Assembly (NCBI GenBank): GCA_930367215.1
Contig: OV884057.1
Coordinates: forward strand, 112,059,284 to 112,123,283
Source of the DNA: Pollenia angustigena
Taxonomy: Eukaryota > Arthropoda > Insecta > Diptera > Polleniidae
Length of the DNA stretch: 64,000 nucleotides
Direction: 5' to 3'
The position numbers were made by a program, and so were the translations under genes. Position 1 is the first letter of the stretch; the number at the start of each line of letters is the position of its first letter. The notes under the pieces were generated by a model. It saw only the letters and a list, made by a program, of their open reading frames with translations. It searched no databases and was not told where the DNA came from. This document shows positions 42,891 to 53,610 of the stretch, piece by piece.

Positions 42891-44345
42891 TTTCCCACTT
42901 TGCGCCGTCCTAGACTTCCCTTATGCAAACTGCCACAAAAATTTAATAATCGGGGTGATTGCGAAGAATATGTCGGAACATTCCATGGAATCGACGTCAC
43001 AACTGTGGCGTGGAATGATAACAAGATTGTGAATATGGCATCCACAATGGCCGGAGTAAAGCCGTTTATTTTAACAAACGGGCAAACACCAGAGAATGCA
43101 CCTACGGTTGAACGATTCAATAAAAAAAGAAAGAAATGGAGACAATTCAATGCCCAAATATTATACACCAATATAATAAATATATGGGCGGCGTTGACCT
43201 CCTAGATTCCTCACTTGGCCGTTGCCGTATTCGAATAAAATCCCGCAAATGGACAAAGCGTTTGTTCTACCACATGTGCGATATGGCCATTATAAACGCA
43301 TGGATTTTATATAAAAGACATCTTGCTGAGACTTAGCGATTGGGGCCTAAATTAAAATTGCACGAATTTGTGACTGAGGTTGCACATTGTTTTGTGAAAT
43401 CTGGTTGTGAATTGCTGTGAAACGTAGTCGACCATCGTCTACTCCTCTTCCACCACGTGACATTCGGCTTGACAATGTTGGGCATTTTCCTGAGTTTGTC
43501 AAAGAGGGAAAACCACGCTGCAAGTATCCTGAATGCACATCGCGCACTAAGGTTCGGTGTCAAAAATGTGGTATCAATCTTTGTTTTACAAGCGAGAAAA
43601 ATTGTTTCGCTGAGTTTCACCAGAATTGAATATTAATATCATGTATTAATAAATAAATTTAAATTTAATTTAAATTTCTTAAATTTTAATGAAAATAATA
43701 CCGAATATACTTCCTATTAGAGATCCTAGTGGTTCCGCAAAGAACCAACCAGGTATTTTTGACCTCTGTCAGCTAAGAACATCAAAACAGCAAAACGCTA
43801 GAACAAACCTTGCTTAGAATTGCGAATTTTATAACATATATTTTTTTTTTAACGTGAAATAAAATATCAGGATATTAAGGGTTAAGATCGGTTTGAGAGG
43901 CAGAAATTGCCCCTATCTCCCCTCTTGGTCCGATTTTTTTAAAAATTTATACATTTTGTGTCCATATAGATATGGTTGATGTATGTTTTAAATTTCATTA
44001 AAATCAGTTTGATAGTTTCTGAGAGGAAGAAATTTCCCCCTATCTTCCCTCGTGGTCCTACGATTTGGCCTAATTTCAATAGGCTTGGTCCTTGTGCTAA
44101 TAAGAACCTATGACCCAAATTTTATTAAAGTATCTCCAAAATTACGACCTGTACTTTGCGCATAAGGTTACATGGACATCCAGCCAACCTGCCAGCCAGC
44201 CGGACGGACATCGTTAATTCGACTCAGAAATTGATTCTGAGTCGATCGGTATACTTTAAGGTGGGTCTAGGACCACTAGGACACACATCAGCACAAATGC
44301 ATAATACTCTCTCCACTATTGTGGTGTTGGTATAAATATATCGCT

Positions 44346-44722
44346 TAATAAATAGAAACTGGGAATTATTTCCTTCCGTAGGTTACTTTATATTATATTC
44401 AAGATTTTTTTTTTTTTTTTAATTTTTCGAATTTATTCTATGAGCTAAATTTCGGTTATGTATTTTATAAAGCTTTTTTGTAATAGTCCTATTCCTTCAA
44501 TTTTTCAGAAATGACTTTATACACTACCAGACTGTTATATTGTATTTCTTATTTCTTGTTACATTTTACCTTAGCTTTCCGTTGGAAAGCAATGAGGTAT
44601 ATTGTATGTAAAGAAAAATTTACAATTATTAGACACCAGCAGAATGTAATGCATTTTCTGGCCCGCTACGGCCTTCGCCAGCATTCTTTGTGCCACACTG
44701 GATAGTGATACTTTATATCCCC
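44346..44722 (+). repeat. ~389-bp satellite unit, forward
   Basis: Begins aataaatagaaactgggaat and ends cacactggatagtgatac. One unit in forward orientation; the same unit recurs at 45059 on (interrupted by Helitrons) and inverted at 49798-51062 and 57393-57755. Confidence 0.85.
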
Positions 44723-45058
44723 AACCAATTGTAGGGGGATGTAAGAAAAGATAAACTCACTGTTTATTGTTGGTGTTTTGTTTAAGCTTTGATATTGTTA
44801 CAAGTAAGACTTAGAGTGTTTATAACTCTTATTCGCTTAAGGTTTTATTTGTTTAATATTTTTGGCTTTTCTAAAATCTTTGGAAAAGGTTCCCTGATGA
44901 GCTGGTGTAAGCAACCGGCGAAATGCGCATAGAGGCTTGCTTTCCCTCAACAATAAATTTCAGTGTATTTATCAAATATGAAAAACTGGAAATTTACCAC
45001 GTCATACGAAGATCGTATTAATAATAATGAATGTATTTAACTCAACTATATTAACAAA
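44723..45058. other. Spacer sequence between satellite units
   Basis: No gene. About 44785-44880 (gctttgatattgttacaagta ... ctaaaatcttt) recurs in diverged form at about 54850-54945 upstream of Wdr59. Confidence 0.5.
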
Positions 45059-45103
45059 TAGAAACTGGGAATTATTTCCTTCCGTAGGTTACTTTATATT
45101 ATA

Positions 45104-48100
45104 CTAGCTTTACCCGCTGCGCTTCGCTACACTGCTTTAACCACTTCTTCAGTTGAGAGATATTTAATATATGCATCCTATGGGGATATTTCCACCCTGC
45201 GCCTACCCGCTTTATTTTTATTTTCAAAAGTTTAGTATACCATAAGATTGACTTTTACAAAGTTTGAACATTCTTACTATAACAGTTCTTAAGATTTGCG
45301 ATATTAAACATTGGCGTCCTATGGGGGCTAACATTTCCCCGCTGCTATTTTATTTCAATTTTGGGGCTCAAGAGATCCTACTACCAAAAGTACAGCAAAA
45401 TGCGTGCAGCGGCTCTTATTAATATTTCTATCTATGAGCGGTACTGCTCCTCCTCTGTCTACCCCGCCCATTTTTAATTGAAATTTAAAGTTTGCCGTAA
45501 TAGTAGCTTTAACCACGTTTGAAGACTCTCCCTTTAATAGTTCTTCATATGGGCTATATTTAATATATGCATCCTATGGGAGGTATTTACCCCCTGCGCC
45601 TACCCGCTTTATTTTTGTTTTCAATAGTGTAGTATACCATAAGAGTGACTTCTATAAAGTTTGAACATTCTTACTATAACAGTTTCTAAGATTTGCGATA
45701 TTAAACATTGGCGTCCTATGGGGGCTAACATTTCCCTGCTGCTATTTTATTTCCATTTTGGGGCTCAGAAGATCCTACTACCAAAAGTTCAACAAAATGC
45801 GTGCAGTGGCTCTTATTAATATTTCTATATATGAGGGGTACTGCTCCTCCCCCGTCTACCCCGCCCATTTGTATATTGAAATTTATAGTTTACTATAATA
45901 ATAGCTTTAACCACTTTTGAAGACTCTCCCTTTAATAATTCTTCAGTTGAGCGATATTTAATATATGCATCCTATGGGAGGTATTTTCCTCCTGCGCCTA
46001 CCCGCTTTATTTTTATTTTCAAAAGTGTAGTATACCATAAGATTGACTTTTACAAAGTTTGAACATTCTTACTATAACAGTTCTTAAGATTTGCGATATT
46101 AAACATTGGCGTCCTATGGGGGCTAACATTTCCCCGCTGCTATTTTATTTCAATTTTGGAGCTCAAAAGATCCTACTACCAAAAGTACAGCAAAATGCGT
46201 GCAGCGGCTCTTATTAATATTTCTATCTATGAGGGGTACTGCTCCTCCTCTGTCTACCCCGCCCATTTTTAATTGAAATTTAAAGTTTGCCGTAATAGTA
46301 GCTTTAACCACGTTTGAAGACTCTCCCTTTAATAGTTCTTCATATGGGCTATATTTAATATATGCATCCTATGGGAGGTATTTACCCCCTGCGCCTACCC
46401 GCTTTATTTTTGTTTTCAATAGTGTAGTATACCATAAGAGTGACTTCTATAAAGTTTGAACATTCTTACTATAACAGTTCTTAAGATTTGCGATATTAAA
46501 CATTGGCGTCCTATGGGGGCTAACATTTCCCTGCTGCTATTTTATTTCCATTTTGGGGCTAAGAAGATCCTATTACCAAAAGTTCAACAAAATGCGTGCA
46601 GTGGCTCTTATTAATATTTCTATATATGAGGGTTACTGCTCCTCCCCCGTCTACCCCGCCCATTTGTATATTGAAATTTATAGTTTACTATAATAATAGC
46701 TTTAACCACTTTTGAAGACTCTCCCTTTAATAATTCTTCAGTTGAGCGATATTTAATATATGCATCCTATGGGAGGTATTTCCCCCCCTGCGCCTACCCG
46801 CTTTATTGTTATTTTCAAAAGTGTTGTATACCATAAGAGTGACTTCTAGAAAGTTTGAACATTCTCACTATTACAGTGCTTTAGAAATGCGATGTTAAAC
46901 ATTGGCGTCCTATGGGGGATTCCACTTCCCCCGCTGCTATTTTATTTTAATTTTGGGGCTCAGAAGATCTTACTACCAAAAGTTCTGCATAATGCGTGCA
47001 GCGGATCTTAATATATGCGATAATTAATATTGGCATCCGATGGGGGATACCAATTCCCCTGCCCCGATCGAAAAAATAAGTAGCCTATTTTATTTTTAGG
47101 GCTCACGTGATGTATCTGTAAAAATTTCAGGAAAATCGGTTCAGTAGTTTAGGAGTCTATAAGCCAACAAACAAACACACAAACATACAAACATTTTTCA
47201 TTTTTATATATATATATAGCTTAACCCGGTGCGCTTCGCTACACTGCTTTCACCACCTTTGAAGACTCTCCCTTTAATAGTTCTTCAGTAGAGAGATATT
47301 TAATATCCTTAGAGAGGTATTTTCCCGCCTGCGCCTACCCGCTTTATTTTTATTTGCAAAAGTGTAGTATACCATAAGAGTGACTTCCACAAAGTTTGAA
47401 CATTCTCACTATAACAGTTCTTAAGATATGCGTTATTAAATATTGGCGTCCTATGGTGGGTACCACTACCCCCGCCGCTATTTTGTTTTAATTTTGGGGC
47501 TCAGAAGATCCTACTACCAAAAGTTCAACAAAATGCGTGCAGTGGCTCTTATTAATATTTCTATATATGAGGGGTACTGCTCCTCCCCCGTCTACCCCGC
47601 CCATTTGTAAATTGAAATTTATAGTTTACTATAATAGAAGCTTTAACCACTTTTGAAGACTCTCCCTTTAATAGTTCTTCAGTTGAGCGATATTTAATAT
47701 ATGCATCCTATGGGAGGTATTCCCCCCCCCTGCGCCTACCCGCTTTATTGTTATTTTCAAAAGTGTTGTATACCATATGAGTGACTTCTAGAAAGTTTGA
47801 ACATTCTCACTATTACAGTTCTTTAGATATGCGATGTTAAACATTGGGGTCCTATGGGGGATTCCACTTCCCCCGCTGCTATTTTATTTTAATTTTGGGG
47901 CTCAGAAGATCTTACTACCAAAAGTTCTGCATAATGCGTGCAGCGGATCTTAATATATGCGATAATTAATATTGGCATCCTATGGGGGATACCAATTCCC
48001 CTGCCCCTATCGAAAAAATAAGTAGCCTATTTTATTTTTAGGGCTCACGTGATGTTACTGTAAAAATTTCAGGAAAATCGGTTGAGTAGTTTCGGAGTCT

Positions 48101-48170
48101 ATAAGCCAACAAACAAACAAACAAACAAACACACAAACATACAAACATTTTTCATTTTTATATATATAGA
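45104..48170 (-). mobile_element. Two tandem Helitrons built of ~398-bp repeats
   Basis: On the minus strand the 3' end (45104) is CTAG preceded by a GCGAAGCGCAGCGGGT hairpin-type end. The 5' ends are marked by tataaaaatgaaaaatg and a GTTTG-rich stretch. A first copy (45104 to about 47217, its 5' TC lost) abuts a second (about 47218-48170, ending with TC). The pair lies between A and T of a satellite unit (tatattata / ttcaagattt). The first copy holds ~398-bp tandem units (starts 45119, 45521, 45919, 46316, 46714) with an apparent ~795-bp dimer period. No Rep/helicase gene: non-autonomous. Confidence 0.85.
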
Positions 48171-48305
48171 TTCAAGATTTTTTTATTTTTTTATTTTTCG
48201 AATTTATTCTATGAGCTAAATTTCAGTTATGTATTTTATAAAGCTTTTTTGTAATAGTCTTATTCCTTCAATTTTTCAGAAGTGACTTTATACACTACCA
48301 GACTA

Positions 48306-49740
48306 TCATCATCATATAAGTATATTATTTCTAAAGCACTTTTTTTTGTCGGTTGCAAATATCTCCCATACCACCGCATCAAATTTAATGAATGATATCT
48401 CATTTTAAAGCTTATTTCTAACACTAATGACGAAAAATAATTTTAAATATATTTTTGTTTGTATTAAGGATTCGTACGGGCAAAAAGTTAACGATGATCA
48501 TGTCATTACCTCTAACATTGTATTCAAAGAAGTATTATAAAAGCATTTAAACATTGTATGTATGTATGTATGTAAATATCTATGATATATATTATGATTT
48601 CTAATATTTTTATACTTTTAATAAAATGTATTGAAGTTATTAAAATTTCTATTAATTATTTTCATTTTATGTTACAAAAATGACAACTAACGGTGCGAAA
48701 TATTCGCACGGGTCATCTAGTCATATATATTATTTCTAAAGCACTTTTTTTGTCGGTTGCAAATATCTCCCATACCACCGCATCAAATTTAATGAATGAT
48801 ATCTCATTTTAAAGCTTATTTCTAACACTAATGACGAAAAATAATTAGAAATTGAAAAATTAATATTTTCATTGTTAAAAATTATGTTTTATATAGAACT
48901 GCATGATAATACTGTTCAAACGTGGTAACACAGGGTCGCTTAACAGAACTGCATGATAATACTGTTCCAATGTGGTAATACAGGGTCGCTTAATAGTAAT
49001 GCAGTTCTACATAATATAGTATGTTTTAAAATCCATTCTGGCAATACCGCTATTTACTATAATGCCGTTTATTACTAAGTCAGTTATATATAATATGCAT
49101 ATTAAGTTGCTGTTTTGGCAATACTTTGCAGTAGTTGGTAGATCAAGTGCGATAAACAGGGTCGCTTAATTGTAATGATATTCCACATAATATATAAAGT
49201 TGTAAAAGCCATTTTGGTAATGTCGTTATTGTCATGGCATTGTATTTTTTATGAAGTGTAGTAATATGGTGTCTTTTAATATATACATATTTAACGGTTA
49301 AAAAGGTTTTAAGAAAAATCATCATCATCATATCATATATATGATTTCTAAAGCACTTTTTTTGTCGGTTGCAAATATCTCCCATACCACCGCATCAAAT
49401 TTAATGAATGATATCTCATTTTAAAGCTTATTTCTAACACTAATGACGAAAAATAATTAGAAATATATTTTTGTTTGTATTAAGGATTCGTACGGGCAAA
49501 AAATTAACGATGATCATGTCATTACCTCTAACATTGTATTCAAAGAAGTATTATAAAAGCATTTAAACATATGTATGTATGTATGTATGTAAATATGTAT
49601 GATATACTTATATTATGATTTCTAATATTTCTAAACTTTTAATAAAATGTATTGAAGTTACTAAAATTTCTATTAATTATTTTAATTTTATGTTACAAAA
49701 ATGACAACTAACGGTGCGAAATATTCGCACGGGTCATCTA
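48306..49740 (+). mobile_element. Cluster of three Helitrons (GGGTCATCTAG family)
   Basis: Copy 1 (48306-48720) starts TCATCATCAT and ends with the hairpin GTGCGAA-ATA-TTCGCAC plus GGGTCATCTAG. Copy 2 starts TC directly after that CTAG (48721) and lacks the usual end; it runs into sequence with two ~45-bp tandem units (gtggtaacacagggtcgctta). Copy 3 (about 49319-49740) again has both ends. The cluster sits between A and T of a satellite unit (ccagacta / ttatattgta). Related to 1201-1475. Non-autonomous. Confidence 0.85.
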
Positions 49741-49797
49741 GTTATATTGTATTTCTTGTTACATTTTACCTTAGCTTTCCGTTGGAAAGCAATTTCT

Positions 49798-51062
49798 GAA
49801 AAATTGAAGGAATAGGATTTTTACCAAAAAGCTTTATAAAATACATAACTGAAATTTAGCTCATAGAATTAATTCGAAAAATTAAAAAAAAAAAAATCTT
49901 GAATATAATATAAAGTAACCTACGGAAGGAAATAATTCCCAGTTTCTATTTGTTAATATAGTTGAGTTAAATACATTCAATTTATAAAGTATCACTATCC
50001 AGTGTGACACAAAGAATGCTGACGAAGGCCGTAGCGGGCCAGAAAATGCATTACATTCTGCTGGTGTCTAATAATTGTAAATTTTTCTGTACATACAATA
50101 TACCTCATTGCTTTCCAACGGAAAGCTAAGGTAAAATGTAACAAGAAACACAATATAATAGTCTGGTAGTGTATAAAGTCATTTCTGAAAAATTGAAAGA
50201 ATAGGACTATTACAAAAAAGCTTTATAAAATACATAACTGAAATTTAGCTCATAGAATAAATTCGAAAAATTAAAAAAAAAAAATCTTGAATATAATATA
50301 AAGTAACCTACGGAAGGAAATAATTCCCAGTTTCTATTTGTTAATATAGTTGAGTTAAATACATTCAATTTATAAAGTATCACTATCCAGTGTGACACAA
50401 AGAATGCTGACGAAGGCCGTAGCGGGCCAGAAAATGCATTACATTCTGCTGGTGTCTAATAATTGTAAATTTTTCTGTACATACAATATACCTCATTGCT
50501 TTCCAATGGAAAGCTAAGGTAAAATGTAACAAGAAATACAATATAATAGTCTGGTAGTGTATAAAGTCATTTCTGAAAAATTGAAAGAATAGGACTATTA
50601 CAAAAAAGCTTTATAAAATACATAACTGAAATTTAGCTCATAGAATAAATTCGAAAAATTAAAAAAAAAAAAATCTTGAATATTATATAAAGTAACCTAC
50701 GGAAGGAAATAATTCCCAGTTTCTATTTGTTAATATAGTTGAGTTAAATACATTCAATTTATAAAGTATCACTATCCAGTGTGACACAAAGAATGCTGAC
50801 GAAGGCCGTAGCGGGCCAGAAAATGCATTACATTCTGCTGGTGTCTAATAATTGTAAATTTTTCTGTACATACAATATACCTCATTGCTTTCCAACGGAA
50901 AGCTTAGGTAAAATGTAACAAGAAATACAATATAATAGTCTGGTAGTGTATAAAGTCATTTCTGAAAAATTGAAGGAATAGGACTATTACAAAAAAGCTT
51001 TATAAAATACATAACTGAAATTTAGCTCATAGAATAAATTCGAAAAATTAAAAAAAAAAAAA
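49798..51062 (-). repeat. ~389-bp satellite, tandem array, inverted
   Basis: About 3.3 units run head to tail in minus orientation; the mark gtaacctacggaagg occurs at 49915, 50303 and 50692 (period 388-389). At 49797/49798 a forward unit flips directly into the inverted array. Copies are nearly identical. No coding sequence. Confidence 0.9.
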
Positions 51063-51109
51063 AAATTTTGAATATTATATCGCTTAATTTTACTTAATTA
51101 TTTGCACAT

Positions 51110-51990
51110 ATTTGATAGCAAAAAATGTATTAAATAACAGACTAAATAAATGGCTAGAAAAACATAATGTTATCACAGAATTTCAAGCTGGATTTTGTGA
51201 TAGATATTCTACGGCAGACAGTTTTTACATCTTGACTGCAATTACTAATATAAAGTTCAGTGAGAACCGCAAAATATATGCATTTTTCGTGTAGGTGTAT
51301 CGACCAAAATGGTAAAAATTATAGAAAGTGTGTACAACAAAACAAACTTTACTGTGTGGACTGGAGAAGCACTATCTGAAAAGTTTGATACGGCATTAGG
51401 AGTAAAACAAGGATGTATTTTATCTCCCACACTTTTTTCAATTTATTTAAATGACCCACACAAAGATATTAATGGAGGAGTAAACATAGGAACCTTAAAA
51501 ATAAGACTCTTGTTATACGCTGATGACATCGTTGTATTATCAGAAGATATAAAAACCATGCAAAAAATGATTTAAAACCTAGAAATTTACTGCAAAACCT
51601 GGAATCTGGAAGTTAATTAAGGTAAATCCGAAATGGTTATATTTCGCAATGGGGGAAGAATCTCTAAGCAAGAACAATTTATGTTTAATAAAATGCCAAT
51701 AAAAATCGTTTCTGAATATACCTATTTAGGAGTAATCCTAACACCAAAAATGTCAAACATTTAGAAATAAGAAATACATACATCTGCAAAAAACAACATT
51801 AATGCGACATAGAATAATTTTCTAGGAAAAGGAGAAATATCTTTAATGGAATCTGTTTCAGTCTGTTTGTAGGGCTATTCAATCATATGGTGCTCAAATC
51901 TGGGGTTATTCGCACGCAGTTTGAAGAAGTTGATAAGTTACAATGTTTTTTCTTAAAAAAAGTTCTAAAGCTACCTGCAGAAATCGAGTA
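51110..51990 (+). pseudogene. Non-LTR reverse transcriptase fragment, copy 2
   Basis: Same family as 34160-34577. RLNKWLEKHNVITEFQAGF, YSTADSFYILTAITN and NRKIYAFFV are followed, after a deletion of ~75 bases (the DFKAAFDKIS region), by KMVKIIESVYNKTNF, GVKQGCILSPTLFSIYLND and the catalytic LLYADDIVVLSED. Later frames carry EYTYLGVIL. Several stops are present. The 5' and 3' ends are missing. Confidence 0.8.
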
Positions 51991-52129
51991 GCATTTTTAT
52001 TTTATGTTTTTGAGTTTTTTTTTCTTTATTAATAAATTCAGTTCAGTTTTGAATTTTTGAACAAACTAAAAGAACTTATTTGTTTGAATTAATATAAGAA
52101 TCTTCTCGGAACATATTTAGTGCCATATC

Positions 52130-52273
52130 ATGTCGTTACCATCATTTCGCCCTTTTGATTATTCGTGTGAAGAATGGTCAACATATTTTAACCAATTACA
52201 ATTCCTCTACATAACACAAAAAATTTTTACTGATGAACAAAACAGAAAATCAAGCCGTAAATATATTAAATAA
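52130..52273 (+). pseudogene. Possible LTR-retrotransposon gag start
   Basis: A 47-residue frame from ATG 52130 reads MSLPSFRPFDYSCEEWSTYF and FLYITQKIFTDEQNRK. The pattern (..FD....W..Y...L.F.........D) resembles the start of Gypsy-type gag proteins. It ends at a stop and no LTR, protease or polymerase was seen. Tentative. Confidence 0.35.
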
Positions 52274-52448
52274 TGTAAATTATAACTGGAATTATTTATT
52301 TCGTTACATAATAAATGCAATAGACTATAGAAAGGAGCTAATTGCAGAATTCAATTATTAATTTTATTTAAAGCTAAATTTATTTTAGATATCACCGACT
52401 GACGACACTATGTAATGGTCGTAAGTTCTTATTAATTTTTTTTTTTTA

Positions 52449-53040
52449 TTATACCCACACCACAATAGTGGAGAGGGTATTATGCATTTGTGCTGATGTG
52501 TGTAACGTCTTAAAATATTGGTCCTAGATCCACCTTAAAGTATACCGATCGTCTTAGAATCACTTTCGGAGTCGAACTAACGATGTCCGTCCGGCTGGCT
52601 GGCTGTCCATGTAACCTTGTGCGCAAAGTACAGGTCGCAATTTTGGAGATAATTTGATGAAATTTGGGTCACAAGTTCTTATTTGCACAAGGACCAAGCC
52701 TATTGAAAATGGGCCGAATCGTAGGACCACGAGGGAAGATAGGGGGAAATTTCTTCCTCTCAGAAACTATCAAACCGATTTAAATGAAATTTAAAACATA
52801 TGTAGATAGAACCATATCTATATGGGCACATTAGCTATACAGTTTTTCAAAAATAGGACCACAAGGGGAGGTAGGGGGCAATTTCTGCCTCTCACAAACT
52901 TTCAAACCGATTTTCATGAAGTTTATAAGCATAGATAAATCTATATTTATATGGACATATAAGCATGATGTGTTTTTAAATACTGTGGTGTAGGGTATCA
53001 TATGGTCGGGCTTGACCGACTATACTTTCTTACTTGTTTT
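52449..53040 (+). repeat. DINE-like repeat (family B), full copy
   Basis: 592 bp, the same ends as 10120-10712 (TATACCCACACCACAATAG ... TATACTTTCTTACTTG). Confidence 0.8.
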
Positions 53041-53063
53041 TTTTTTATTTTATTGATATAATA

Positions 53064-53583
53064 TAATAAGGGTCCTCATGATATCGTTTATAAGTCTCGT
53101 AAACTGTGCAAACTGTGCATTCTTACGCCCTCGTAAATGAACTGTCAAAAATTTTATGAGAATTCATTTACACAAACTGCTTAAATTTGCCCAACAATTT
53201 TGACTCGTAAACTTACGCAGTTCAATTGTGCATTTATACAGACAAATTTTTTTAATGCTTACCGCCGTTTTCAATGAAAACTTCAAGTGTAAATAAATCA
53301 CAAACAATAAATTCTTGTAATAATATAAGCATATTAGTCTTTTGGCTTTCTTTATGCATGTTTAAAAACAAATTTCATTTATAATTTACAAATTCCAAGT
53401 TTTTTATTATATTTTTGATTATTTTTTTTTAATATATTTTTTATTGGCGTTTCTGTTTGAAATGACATTAATTGTTTAAAATTACACAAAACTTAAAAAG
53501 GATCTTCATGAAACGAGTCTCGCAAGTTTACCCATTTGCACAAATGGTAATTTTAAGCAACATCATGAAGACCCTTATTATTT
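53064..53583. mobile_element. ~520-bp MITE (AATAAGGGTCYTCATGAT)
   Basis: Inverted ends AATAAGGGTCCTCATGAT and (reverse strand) AATAAGGGTCTTCATGAT, with further inner inverted matches around gtctcgtaaac / acgagtctcgcaag. No coding capacity. Confidence 0.75.
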
Positions 53584-53610
53584 TCTGTAAATTAAAAAAA
53601 AATAATAATA

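Larger units (their letters stand above)
37474..42902 (+). mobile_element. Transib DNA transposon, copy 2 (different family)
   Basis: The ends start CACACTGG and (reverse strand) CAAAGTGG, and share a perfect inner block GAGAAGGCGGTCAAAATT. A 5-bp GC-rich duplication CGCCG flanks it (37469-37473, 42903-42907). Removing the element and one CGCCG joins GTVRR to PRLPLCKLP of the piggyBac in frame. It encodes a RAG1-like transposase on the + strand and is itself interrupted (40190-42029) and carries a MITE (38202-38429). 5429 bp with inserts, about 3.4 kb without. Confidence 0.9.
36276..43629 (+). pseudogene. piggyBac transposase, split by Transib and frameshifted
   Basis: The acidic N-terminus (MARRLRCYKTEEQLSEFI..., 36276) leads through two frameshifts (about 36650 and 36750) to the DDD core: LCVDEQICATK (first Asp, about 37149), NKLFLLCDDSGYCYTFEIYS, HTIFFDNYYTSVPL (second Asp, about 37398), GTVRR, where the Transib interrupts at 37473. 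It resumes at 42908 with PRLPLCKLPQKF, TVAWNDNKIVNMAST, then after another frameshift YMGGVDLLD (third Asp, 43197). A Cys-rich domain (CKYPEC, CQKCGINLC, NCFAEFHQ) ends at 43629. All three catalytic Asp survive but at least four breaks besides the insertion make it a pseudogene. Confidence 0.9.
34694..43881 (+). mobile_element. piggyBac element (TTAA-flanked), hosting nested elements
   Basis: Perfect TTAA lies on both sides (34690-34693, 43882-43885), with ends CCCTTTATATCC and GGATATTAAGGG. It encodes a piggyBac transposase on the + strand. Insertions inside are the 34977-36123 element and a 5.4-kb Transib (37474-42902). Without them it would be about 2.6 kb, the normal size for the family. 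Confidence 0.9.
34578..44336 (-). repeat. DINE-like repeat (family B) split by piggyBac
   Basis: 34578-34689 (gtaagaggcagaaattg...) and 43886-44336 (gatcggtttgagaggcag...ggtgttggtataaa) are the two halves of one copy. The 34694-43881 piggyBac sits at its TTAA. Intact copies read ttaaatttcattaaaatcgg across this point. Confidence 0.85.

Noticed and set aside
44346..51062. Repeats with regular period considered as a CRISPR array
   Set aside because: Units are ~389 bp of continuous repeat without unique spacers, in a fly genome; this is a satellite.
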